Positions 53,209 to 62,100 of a DNA stretch of 64,000 bases are shown piece after piece (position 1 is the first letter of the stretch; the number at the start of each line of letters is the position of its first letter). A program made the position numbers and the translations under genes. Source of the DNA: Corallococcus interemptor (GTDB lineage: Bacteria > Myxococcota > Myxococcia > Myxococcales > Myxococcaceae); NCBI RefSeq assembly GCF_003668875.1, contig NZ_RAWM01000004.1, forward strand, positions 84,212 through 148,211, read 5' to 3'. Under the pieces are notes generated by a model that was given only the letters and a program-made list of their open reading frames with translations, was not told the origin of the DNA and did not search any database.

Positions 53209-53835
53209 ATGCTCGAAAAGCTGATGCCGAAGTCGGACGAGTTCTTCGACGACTTCGACGCGCAATGCGCCAGGACCGTCGAGGGAGCCAAGCTCCTGCA
53301 CGAGCTCCTGAGTGATTTCCGGGACGTGCCCGCGCGCGTCCAGGCCCTCAAGGACGTGGAGCACAAGGGCGACGAGGTCACCCACACGGCCTTCAACCGG
53401 CTCCACCAGCAGTTCATCACCCCGTTCGACCGGGGTCAGATCCACACGCTCCTGTCGCGCATCGACGACGTGCTGGACCTGACCAACGCGGCGGCGGCGC
53501 GCCTGCTGTACTACGAGATCGAGTCCACCCGGGCGGACGCCACGGAGCTGGCGCGGCTGCTGCTCATCTCCACGCAGAAGGTGCAGGAGGTCGTCGCGGC
53601 GCTGCGGCTCATCAAGAAGCCGGAGCAGATCCTCGCGGGCTGCCTGGAGATCAAGCGCCTGGAGACGCAGGCGGATGAGGTCCTGCGCGCGGGCATGGGC
53701 CGGCTGTTCAAGAGCGGCGTGGACACCCTGACCATCATCAAGTGGAAGGAGATCCTCGACCTCATCGAGACGGCCACCGACAAGTGCCAGGGCGTGGCCA
53801 ACGTCATCGAAGGCGTCGTGCTGGAGCACTCCTGA
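53209..53835 (+). CDS. DUF47 (PhoU-like) protein, phosphate-transport partner
   Basis: A 208-residue all-helical DUF47/TIGR00153 protein, related to PhoU and usually encoded before a PiT phosphate transporter, which it may regulate. The helical PhoU-like text is clear: EHKGDEVTHTAFNRLHQQFITPFDRGQIHTLLSRIDDVLDLTNAAAARLL carries the conserved Glu/Asp metal-binding pattern (E..D...R.....TPFDR..IH.L..R.D.V.D). The stop codon is immediately followed by the ATG of the transporter. Confidence 0.92.
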   Translation: MLEKLMPKSDEFFDDFDAQCARTVEGAKLLHELLSDFRDVPARVQALKDVEHKGDEVTHTAFNRLHQQFITPFDRGQIHTLLSRIDDVLDLTNAAAARLLYYEIESTRADATELARLLLISTQKVQEVVAALRLIKKPEQILAGCLEIKRLETQADEVLRAGMGRLFKSGVDTLTIIKWKEILDLIETATDKCQGVANVIEGVVLEHS

Positions 53836-54861
53836 ATGCTGCTCGCAGCGGTCGTCACCATTGTCGTCGTCGCGCTGATCTTCGATTTCATCAATGGATT
53901 CCACGACGCGGCGAACTCCATCGCCACCGTGGTGTCCACGCGCGTGCTGTCGCCGAACCTGGCCGTGGCGTGGGCCGCGTTCTTCAACTTCATTGCCGCC
54001 TTCGCGGGCGGCGTGCACGTGGCCAACACCATGGGCAAGGGCATCATCAACTTCGAGATGCTGCGCGCCGCCGGCCCCACCGCGGTGCTGATGGTCATCT
54101 TCTCGTCGCTGATGGGCGCCATCGTCTGGAACCTGCTCACCTGGTGGTGGGGGCTGCCCTCGTCCTCGTCGCACGCGCTGGCGGGCGGGATGATTGGCGC
54201 CACCCTGCCCGTGCTGGGCTTCCAGGGGCTGGTGGGCAGCGGCATCGCGCGCATCGCGGCCTTCATCGTGCTGTCGCCGCTCATTGGCATGACGCTGGGC
54301 ATCTTGATGATGCTGGCCAGCACCTGGGCGGTGCACAAGCAGACGCCGCTGCGCGTGGACACGTGGTTCCGCCGGCTGCAGCTGGTGTCGAGCGCCATCT
54401 TCTCCTTCAGCCACGGCACCAACGACGCGCAGAAGGTCATGGGCATCATCGCGGTGGTGCTCTTCGGCACCATCTGGCGTGACCGCCCGTTCCACATCGA
54501 CTGGTGGATGATCATCTCCTGCCACGCCGCCATCGCGATGGGCACCTTCTTCGGCGGCTGGCGCATCATCCGCACCATGGGCCACAGCCTCACGAAGCTG
54601 GCGCCCATTGGCGGCTTCAGCGCGGAGACGGGCGGCGGCGTCACCATCATCGCGCTGGCGGAGCTGGGCATCCCCGTCTCCACCACGCACACCATCACCG
54701 GCGCCATCGTCGGCGTGGGGTCCACGCGCGGCTGGCGGGCCGTGAAGTGGGGCACCGCCGGCCGCATCATCTGGGCGTGGGTGTTCACCATCCCCGCGGC
54801 CGCGCTGGTGTCCGTCATCGTCTACGGAATCACGCTGGCCATCGTGCGGATGGTGGGCTGA
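53836..54861 (+). CDS. pit: PiT-family inorganic phosphate transporter
   Basis: A 341-residue membrane protein (Pi:H+ or Na+ symport) with about ten helices and the two PiT repeats: FINGFHDAANSIATVVSTRVLSP near residue 20 and FSHGTNDAQKVMGIIAVVL near residue 195, each carrying the phosphate-site GxxDAxN/NDAxK motif. GLPSSSSHAL and IPVSTTHTITGAIVG complete the repeats. Starts on the base after the DUF47 stop, so the pair is co-translated. No Pho-box was sought. Confidence 0.94.
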   Translation: MLLAAVVTIVVVALIFDFINGFHDAANSIATVVSTRVLSPNLAVAWAAFFNFIAAFAGGVHVANTMGKGIINFEMLRAAGPTAVLMVIFSSLMGAIVWNLLTWWWGLPSSSSHALAGGMIGATLPVLGFQGLVGSGIARIAAFIVLSPLIGMTLGILMMLASTWAVHKQTPLRVDTWFRRLQLVSSAIFSFSHGTNDAQKVMGIIAVVLFGTIWRDRPFHIDWWMIISCHAAIAMGTFFGGWRIIRTMGHSLTKLAPIGGFSAETGGGVTIIALAELGIPVSTTHTITGAIVGVGSTRGWRAVKWGTAGRIIWAWVFTIPAAALVSVIVYGITLAIVRMVG

Positions 54862-54871
54862 AGGAAGCGTT

Positions 54872-54900
54872 GGCGCGGAGGGAGTGAATCCCCCCGCGCC
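54872..54900. terminator. Hairpin terminator after the phosphate transporter gene
   Basis: An 11-bp stem (GGCGCGGAGGG / CCCCCCGCGCC-type arms, one A-C mismatch) ending 16 bases before the stop of the convergent gene at 54917, followed by CCTTCTTCGT on the plus strand. Likely serves both convergent genes. Confidence 0.65.
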
Positions 54901-54916
54901 CCTTCTTCGTCCCTGC

Positions 54917-56695
54917 CTACCGGACGTTGAGGGCCGTGGACGGGCCACCGACGGCCGGCGGCACCCACGGAATCACCTTCTTGTTCTGCCACTGGACCAG
55001 CTTCAGCGACGGGTCCTCCAGCGGCACGTCGAAGGTGTAGGAGATGCGCGTGGGCCCTTGAGCGTCCGCCTCCTCGATGCGGACCTTCATGCCCTTCATG
55101 TCGAACTCGTCCCCCTGGCGCACCGCGTGGCGCGCGGCGCGGTGGATGCGCTCCTCCACGGAGTCCAGGAAGTGGCCGCCCTTGGTGAACGACAGCTCCA
55201 GGGAGTTGGGCCCCGTGCGCGTCACCTTCTGCTCGTTGAGCGAATAGGACAGCACCCACCAGGCCTTGGGCAGCGGCTTGCCCTGCGCCCACCAGCGCAC
55301 GGAGCCGTAGATGCCGATGATGCCGTTGGGGGCGTTGAGCACCACCAGCCGCTGGTCGGGCAGCTTGGACTCGTCCAGGGCCTCCTCGTAGCGCGCCTGC
55401 ACGCGCGCCATGAGCGCGTCCGCCTGGCTGTAGGCCTCCATGGTCTGCCACCAGATGTACGGCGAGCCCACGACGTGGATGAGCGCCAGCAGCGCCGCGC
55501 CGGCCAGCACCGCGCCCGCGCGGAGCGTCTTCGCCCGCCCCGTCCACGCGTGGCGCAGCACCACGGCCAGCGCCACCGCCATGCCCAGGCTGGGCACGAT
55601 GAGCGTGCGCGAGCCGGCGAAGGCGGAGTTGGACAGCCACGTGGACACGAACGCGCCCGTCAGCATCCAGCCCACCGTGCGCTTCTCCGTGGCCTCCAGC
55701 CGGGGCCACACGCCCCACACGAGCAGCGCGAACAGCGCGAAGCCCACCGCGCCCAGGATGGTGAAGAGGGGCACCAGGGACTGATCGAAGATGAAGTCCG
55801 GGGGCGCGTTCAGCGTCAGGCCCGCGATGGCGGCCGGGACGCGGCCGAGCATCGCCTGGAACCACGCGACGGGCGTCCCCAGCGCGTCCAGGTACATGTC
55901 CGAGCCGCCCGCGCCGTAGCCCATGGCCCGGTACGCGGCGAAGTAGATGGCCATCAGCACGCCGAAGGGGATGAGCCCCTTGAGCTTGTCCTTCGCCTGC
56001 CCCGGCCCGGAGAAGGCCTCGTAGGCCAGCACGTACGGGCTGAGGATGACCATGGTCTCACCGCACAGGAGCGCCAGCGCGAAGGACACCAGCGCGCCGA
56101 CGAGGGAGCCCGTGCGCTTGTCCTCGCGCCACTTCACGTGGAGGTAGATGCCGAGGATGCCGAAGAGCAGCGACATCACCACGCTGCGGTAGGACAGCCA
56201 GCCCAGCACCGCGGAGTGCGAACCCCAGAGCGCGAAGAGGACCATGGACAGGCCCGCCACCGCCGTGGGCAGCACGCGCTTGAGCAGCACGCCCGCCAGC
56301 ACCACCAGGCCCACGTACCAGAGCACCGAGTGGAGCTGATAGGCCACGGCGACGCGGTTGTAGAGCAGGTGATCCAATCCGTAGAGCAGGCTGCCCAGGG
56401 GCCGGAAGAACGCGACGCGCACGGTGGGCTCCACCCACCACGGGAAGACGCCCACCTCCGCCAGCTTCAGCGTGTGCTCCGGGATGCCCGTGGCGGTGCG
56501 GTACACGTCCAGGTGCGTGTTCCCCAGCGGCGCGGGCGGCGGGATGTTGTCCCAGACGCCCAGCCAGATGAAGTCATCCGGCATGAAGCCCGAGCGCAGC
56601 GCGAGCGCGCCGAGCACCACCGCGAATGCGATGGAAATCCAGAAGTAACGTTTAAACGGCCAACCCGGGGCGGTCGGCGGGGGGGAGGTATCCAT
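54917..56695 (-). CDS. Polytopic membrane protein, GT-C glycosyltransferase-like
   Basis: A 592-residue protein with about 11 membrane helices in the first ~420 residues and a soluble periplasmic-facing C-terminal domain (about 440-592). The first loop contains a conserved-looking acidic pair, SGFMPDDFIWLG, which fits the DD/ED motif of GT-C enzymes that use lipid-linked sugars. No family can be named with certainty; proteins annotated 'glycosyltransferase family 39-like' look similar. It diverges from the radical SAM gene. Confidence 0.65.
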   Translation of the reverse strand: MDTSPPPTAPGWPFKRYFWISIAFAVVLGALALRSGFMPDDFIWLGVWDNIPPPAPLGNTHLDVYRTATGIPEHTLKLAEVGVFPWWVEPTVRVAFFRPLGSLLYGLDHLLYNRVAVAYQLHSVLWYVGLVVLAGVLLKRVLPTAVAGLSMVLFALWGSHSAVLGWLSYRSVVMSLLFGILGIYLHVKWREDKRTGSLVGALVSFALALLCGETMVILSPYVLAYEAFSGPGQAKDKLKGLIPFGVLMAIYFAAYRAMGYGAGGSDMYLDALGTPVAWFQAMLGRVPAAIAGLTLNAPPDFIFDQSLVPLFTILGAVGFALFALLVWGVWPRLEATEKRTVGWMLTGAFVSTWLSNSAFAGSRTLIVPSLGMAVALAVVLRHAWTGRAKTLRAGAVLAGAALLALIHVVGSPYIWWQTMEAYSQADALMARVQARYEEALDESKLPDQRLVVLNAPNGIIGIYGSVRWWAQGKPLPKAWWVLSYSLNEQKVTRTGPNSLELSFTKGGHFLDSVEERIHRAARHAVRQGDEFDMKGMKVRIEEADAQGPTRISYTFDVPLEDPSLKLVQWQNKKVIPWVPPAVGGPSTALNVR

Positions 56696-56877
56696 GTTTC
56701 AAAGATCTATCAGTACGCCCCCCACACGAGATAGGTCCTCCTGGGTCGTCCGCTACCACCGGAAACGCGCGCAGCGTGTGACGCGTGTGAGGGAGATCCT
56801 TTGCCAGCGCCCGGACTCCGGGTGATCCTCCGCCGACGAAGGGGGACGCGGTCCGGGCCGTCGCCGGGCCTGCTCGC

Positions 56878-58293
56878 ATGCGCATCGCCATCATCGCCAC
56901 GTACACCCATCCGACCCGGCTGCGAATCAAGGAACCCTCCATCATGCAGTCCTCCGTGCCGGAGCTCATCGCGGGCCTGTGCCCGGAGCACGCGCAGGTG
57001 GAGATCTTCAACGAGAAGGAGGCGGACGTGCCGTTGGACCGGCACTGGGATCTGGTCTTCTTCTCGTATCTGCACTCGTACTACGAGCACACCAAGGTCC
57101 TCTCCACCCTCTTCCGCCAGCGCGGGATGACGACGGTGGCGGGCGGGCGGCACGCGAGCCACTTCCCCGACGACGCGGCGAAGTACTTCGACGCGGTCAT
57201 CACCGGGGAGCCGGAGTCCAACGTGCCCGCGCTCATCGCGGACTTCGAGAAGGGCGAGCTCAAGCCCCGCTACAGCCTGCCGTCGCAGGGCGCCGCCGCC
57301 ATCCGGCCGTACCGCTACGAGCTCATCGACTTCACGCACAACAAGGTGCGCCTGCCGGGCATCGAGGCGTCGCGCGGCTGCCCCTTCACCTGCAACTTCT
57401 GCGTGCTCACCGGCCACGAGCGCTACCGCTTCCGGCCCGTCGCGGAGGTCATCGACGAAATCCAGACGCGCATGCGCTGGAACCCGAACTTCCTGGGGCT
57501 GATGGATGACGCGTTCGTCTTCCTGGACAACAACCTGGGCGGCTCGCCCAAGTACCTGCGCGCGCTGTGCGAAGCGCTCATCCCCCTGAAGAAGACCTGG
57601 GGCTGCGCGCTCACCTTCAACGTGCTCAAGGACGAGTCGCTGGTGAAGCTGATGGCGAAGGCGGGCTGCCGCTACGTCTACACCGGCCTGGAGTCGCTCA
57701 ACCCGGACTCGCTCAAGGCGATGAACAAGGGCCAGAACAAGCTGTCGGAGGTGGACGCCGTCATCCGCCGCGTCTTCTCCGCCGGCATCCTGCTGTCCTT
57801 CGGGCTCATCGTCGGCTCCGACGGCGACACCAACGAGTACCTGCACCGGCTGCCGGACTACCTGGCGGACCTGAAGTACTTCTCCGTCACGTTCCTGGGC
57901 ATCGTGTGCCCGTATCCGGAGACGCCCTTCTTCCGCGAGCTGAAGGCCGAGGACCGGCTCTTGCCCGGCACCACCAGCCGCGACTACGACGGCTACACGC
58001 TGTGCCACCGGCCCAAGCAGCTGCACGCGTCGGAGGTGGTGGAGCACTTCCAGCGGCTGTGCCGCACGCTGGGCAGCCTGCCCAACATCGCGAAGCACTA
58101 CGCGTCCAAGCTGATGATGAGCGACCTGCCCCGCTACAAGCAGACCATCCTCTTCTCCGGGCCCGAAATCGTCAGCATCCGCAACCCGGTGAAGAACCCC
58201 GCGCGCCGCTACATCGCGGGGATGGATGCGATCGAGGCCTGGGACGCGGAGCGGATGCCCGCGCTGGGCCTCACGCCGCAGGTCCTGACCTGA
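56878..58293 (+). CDS. B12-binding-type radical SAM protein
   Basis: A 471-residue radical SAM enzyme. The N-terminal ~130 residues look like a cobalamin-binding domain without the full DxHxxG signature (VVFFSYLHSYYEHTK...TVAGGRHASHFPDDAAKYFDAVITGE). The radical SAM motif is RGCPFTCNFC (C168, C172, C175), which binds the [4Fe-4S] cluster. Next come GLMDDAFVF and GLESLNPDSLKAMNKGQN, as in B12-radical SAM proteins. Such enzymes methylate or rearrange unactivated carbons in lipids and natural products. The substrate is unknown. Its end overlaps the convergent desaturase gene by 23 bases. The ATG has no strong ribosome site. Confidence 0.88.
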   Translation: MRIAIIATYTHPTRLRIKEPSIMQSSVPELIAGLCPEHAQVEIFNEKEADVPLDRHWDLVFFSYLHSYYEHTKVLSTLFRQRGMTTVAGGRHASHFPDDAAKYFDAVITGEPESNVPALIADFEKGELKPRYSLPSQGAAAIRPYRYELIDFTHNKVRLPGIEASRGCPFTCNFCVLTGHERYRFRPVAEVIDEIQTRMRWNPNFLGLMDDAFVFLDNNLGGSPKYLRALCEALIPLKKTWGCALTFNVLKDESLVKLMAKAGCRYVYTGLESLNPDSLKAMNKGQNKLSEVDAVIRRVFSAGILLSFGLIVGSDGDTNEYLHRLPDYLADLKYFSVTFLGIVCPYPETPFFRELKAEDRLLPGTTSRDYDGYTLCHRPKQLHASEVVEHFQRLCRTLGSLPNIAKHYASKLMMSDLPRYKQTILFSGPEIVSIRNPVKNPARRYIAGMDAIEAWDAERMPALGLTPQVLT

Positions 58294-59101
58294 GCCGGGA
58301 GGGCAGGCGCACGTCCCACGCCAGCCCCAGGGCCTGGAGCGCCCGGATGAAGAGCCAACCCGGATCCCACTGCCACCACACCCAGCCGTGCCGCGCGGAC
58401 GCGGGGAAGGCGTGGTGGTTGTTGTGCCAGCCCTCCCCCAGCGCCAGCACGCTCACCCACCACACGTTGCGGCTGTGGTCGCGCGTGTCGTGGACGCGGT
58501 GGCCGAAGGCCGCGTGGCACACGGAGTTCACCGCGTAGGTGCTCTGCATCCAGAGCACCACGGGCAGGAAGAAGTACGCGGGCACCGTGCGCCAGCCGAA
58601 CGTCAGCCCCACGAAGAGCACCGCCAGCACCTGCGGCGCGATGCGGTAGCGCAGGAGCCAGTGGTAGTACCGGTCGTGGGCCATGTCCCGGCACCAGGTG
58701 CGCCAGCCGTCCTCTTCGGTGGAGGCCTCGTTGAGGATCCACCCCATGTGCGCGTACCAGAAGCCGCGCACCGGCGAGTGCACGTCCCCGTCCACGTCCG
58801 CCTTCGCGTGGTGCAGCCGGTGGTTCGCGGCCCACAGGAGCGGACTGCCCTGCGCGGTGAGCATGGCCACCGTCACCAGCGCGTACTCCACCCAGCGCGG
58901 GCACGCGAAGGCGCGGTGGCACAGGAGGCGGTGCAGCCCCACCGTGGTGCCCAGGCCAATGGACACGTACACGGCCAGCGCCACCGGCAGCGCGTACGGA
59001 GGCCAGGGCAGGAAGAACGCCAGCGCGGCCAGGCCATGCACCACGAGCATGTAACCGACGATGACGGGACTGAGCTGGAAACGAAGCGGTGCGGTGATCA
59101 T
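58271..59101 (-). CDS. Delta-9-type acyl-CoA/acyl-lipid desaturase
   Basis: A 276-residue membrane desaturase of the OLE1/DesC type. His boxes are HRLLCHR (H-x4-H), HRLHHAKAD (H-x2-HH) and HNNHHAFP (H-x2-HH), each spaced as in stearoyl-CoA desaturases. Two pairs of helices surround box 1/2 and box 3. These enzymes put a cis double bond at carbon 9 (or 11) and are used in membrane-fluidity control. ATG 59101 (MITAPLRFQ) is preferred over 59161. The C-terminus overlaps the radical SAM gene by 23 bases. Confidence 0.9.
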   Translation of the reverse strand: MITAPLRFQLSPVIVGYMLVVHGLAALAFFLPWPPYALPVALAVYVSIGLGTTVGLHRLLCHRAFACPRWVEYALVTVAMLTAQGSPLLWAANHRLHHAKADVDGDVHSPVRGFWYAHMGWILNEASTEEDGWRTWCRDMAHDRYYHWLLRYRIAPQVLAVLFVGLTFGWRTVPAYFFLPVVLWMQSTYAVNSVCHAAFGHRVHDTRDHSRNVWWVSVLALGEGWHNNHHAFPASARHGWVWWQWDPGWLFIRALQALGLAWDVRLPSRLRSGPAA

Positions 59102-59177
59102 GGCCCGGTGCGCAAGTCGAGGAAGAAGCACGCAGTCTACGGGCGCCGCCTGACGGAACAAGCAATGCGCCAGGGCG

Positions 59178-62100
59178 TCACATCACGCGGAGGTCGCGGT
59201 CCTGGGCCGCCGGGGGCAGCGGGAGCGCTTCCGCGGGCGGAACCTGGAGCGAGGCCTGGAAGCGGTCCACGCGGCGCAGCTCCGCGCGGGCCTCCACCTC
59301 CGTGAAGATTTCACGCGCGCGGGCGAGGAACGCGTCGCGCCGGTGCGGCAGGGCCACCGCCGCGTCGAAGTAGGCCACGCCCGTCTCCCAGCGGTTGGGG
59401 CTCTTCTCCAGGACGGAGATGGCCTCCAGGAACACCGGCTCCGCGGCCTTGGGCCCCTTGCGCAGGGCCAGCGAGCGCGCCGTCACGCGCAGCGCCGGGC
59501 CCTTCAGGTACGGGTAGAGCCGGGCGATGACGCGCGCCTTGATGCAGGCCAGCTTGACGATCTTCAGCAGCTCCTTGCGCGGCACCACCGTGGCGCCCTC
59601 CTCCAGCGCGAAGAGGGCCGCCTCCGCCGCGTCCACCAGGCCCACCTGGAGGAAGGGCACCATCACCTGGTAGCTCCAGATGCTCTTGAAGCACCTCACG
59701 GCGACGAGCGCGGCCTCCTCCACCTGGTGCTCGCGCACGGTGACGTTGGCCAGGTGGTTCAAGCTCGCGCACTGGTTGGCCAGGTCCGCGACCTCCACGC
59801 TGATGCGCAGGCCCTGCTCCAGCTCCGCGCACAGCTCGCCCACGTCGCCTTCGTCCAGCAGGTAGCGGCACATGGGCCCCCACGAGTGCGCCCAGCCCTG
59901 GTGCATCAGCGCGTTGAGCTCCACGCCAATGGCGCCCATCTGCTCGTAGAGCGCCACCGCGGTGCGGAAGCGCGAGTGGAGGAACTCGCCCGTGGCCTGC
60001 ATCATCAGCGACGTCTGGCGCTCCCATCGCTCGCCCACCTGGCGCAGCGTGGAGACGGCCTCCTCCTGGAAGGTGCGCGCGCGCTCCAGTTCGTTGGCGA
60101 AGAAGGCCTGGATGCCCAGGCGGCTGAGCGCGAGCCCCTCGGCCACCGGATCCTTGGAGCGGCGCGCGTACTCCAGCGCCTTCTCACAGTGGTAGCGCGC
60201 GCGCTTGAGCAGCCCCGCGCCGAACAGGAGCGTGCCGTAGTACCCGCGCGCCAGACTCATGGCGTAGTCGTTGCGCGAGCGCTCCGCCATGTTCGTGGAC
60301 ACCAGCGTCGCCCAGGTGAGCTTGGTGATGTCCGCGAAGTAGTAGATGCGGATGAGCGAGTTGAGCGTGGACAGCTGCTGCAGGTAGGTGGTGAGCCGCG
60401 CCGCCGGCAGCGGACGCAGGATGAACGGCAGGAGCGACGCCAGGCCCCGCAGCAGCAGGTTCGCCAGCGTGCGCAGGCCCAGCGCGGGCAGGCTCCCCGG
60501 GAGGCTGCGGCCGCGGAGCACCAGGGACTTCTCCAGGTGCTGCGTGGCGAGCGCGGACTCGCCCTTCTCCTGGTGCGCGCGGCCCAGGCCCAGGTGCAGC
60601 TCCGCCTGGAGCTGGGGCTCCTCCTCGTCCACCAGGCACTGCTCGAACATCAGGATGGCGTTGGCGTAGTGGCCCGCCTGCAGCAGCGTCTCCGCCAGCT
60701 CCTGCATCACCCGGCGCGTCTGGAGCAGCGTCACCTCCTTGTCCACCGGCACGACGGTGCCCAGCAGCTCCAGGGCGCGGTTGTAGTGGTAGAGCGCGTC
60801 GTCGTTCGCGTACTGCGCGCGCGCGCTGCGGGCCGCCATCAGCGTGTACGCGAGGCCCTTGTCCTCCACGTTGCCCGCGAGGAAGTGGAACGCGAGCAGA
60901 CCCGCGGAGCCCGCCAGGTTGTCGTTGGCGCGCTGCTCCAGGTAGCGCGCGAGCCGGCGGTGCAGGTCCTCGCGCGCCGACACCAGGAGCGTGTTGTAGG
61001 CCACGTCCCGGATGACGATGTGCTTGAAGAGGCAGGTGTACGGCTCCTCCTGCTCCAGGAGGATGAGCCCCAGGCGCTGGAGCGTGTCCATGGCCTCGCG
61101 CAGGACGGAGAGGCCCATCGTGGGCACCAGCGCCGCCACGGCATCCAGCGAGAAGATGCGCCCGATGACGGACGCCACCTTCACCACCAGCTTCTCCGTC
61201 TCGCTGAGCAGGTCGATGCGCGACAGCACCACGTCCTGGATGGAGTCCGGCAGCAGCAGGTCCTGCAGGCCGCGCTTCAACTCCATCCGCTGCGAGCCGG
61301 GCTCCACCGGCCCCAGGTAGCCCTGCTCCGACAGGCCCTCCACGATGGATTCGATGAAGAACGGGTTGCCCTGCACCTTCGCGAGCAGCCGGTCCTCCAG
61401 CGCGACGTCTGGCGGTGACAGCCGCAGGTGCACGCGCAACAGCGCCCGCGTGTCCTCGTCGTCCAGGCTCATCAGGTCCAGCGGGACGAACTCCGGCAGC
61501 TCGCGCAGCCCCCGCAGCTGATCGCCCGGGCGCATGGTGGCCAGCACCATGATGCGGTGCGAGCCCACTCGCACCGCCAGGTACTGGAGCAGGTCCAGGG
61601 AGATGTAGTCCGCCCAGTGCAGGTCCTCGAAGAAGAGCAGCAGCGGCTGCGCGCGGCTGAGCTTCTCCAGCAGCTGGAAGACGATCTGGAACACCTTCTG
61701 CTGCTTGCGGCGCGCGTCCATGCCCGCCGTGGCGGGCGTCTCCTCCAGCGACATGCCGAGGATGCCCGCGACCACCGGCATCCACTCCGGCCCCACGTCC
61801 TCCAGGCCGTCCAGCCCCTGGCGCAGGCGCGCGAGCTGCGCGTCGGTGTCGTCCGAGTCGTGCAGGCCGAACACCTGGAGCAGCACCTCCTTCCAGGGGA
61901 AGAAGGGGGTGAAGGCCTCGTAGGAGTAGCAGACGCCGTACAGCGCCCGCGCGCCGCCCTCCTCCGCGTCCTCCAGCACGCGCGCGCCCAGGCGCGACTT
62001 GCCGATGCCCGCCTCGCCGGACACCACGCACACGCGGCCCTGGCCCTCGAAGGACGCGGTGAGCGACTCGTGCAGCACGTTGAGCTCGCGGCTGCGGCCG

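Noticed and set aside
53176..54948. Minus-strand open frames over the DUF47/PiT genes
   Set aside because: Histidine- and aspartate-rich shadow sequence; the plus strand encodes the textbook DUF47/PiT pair.
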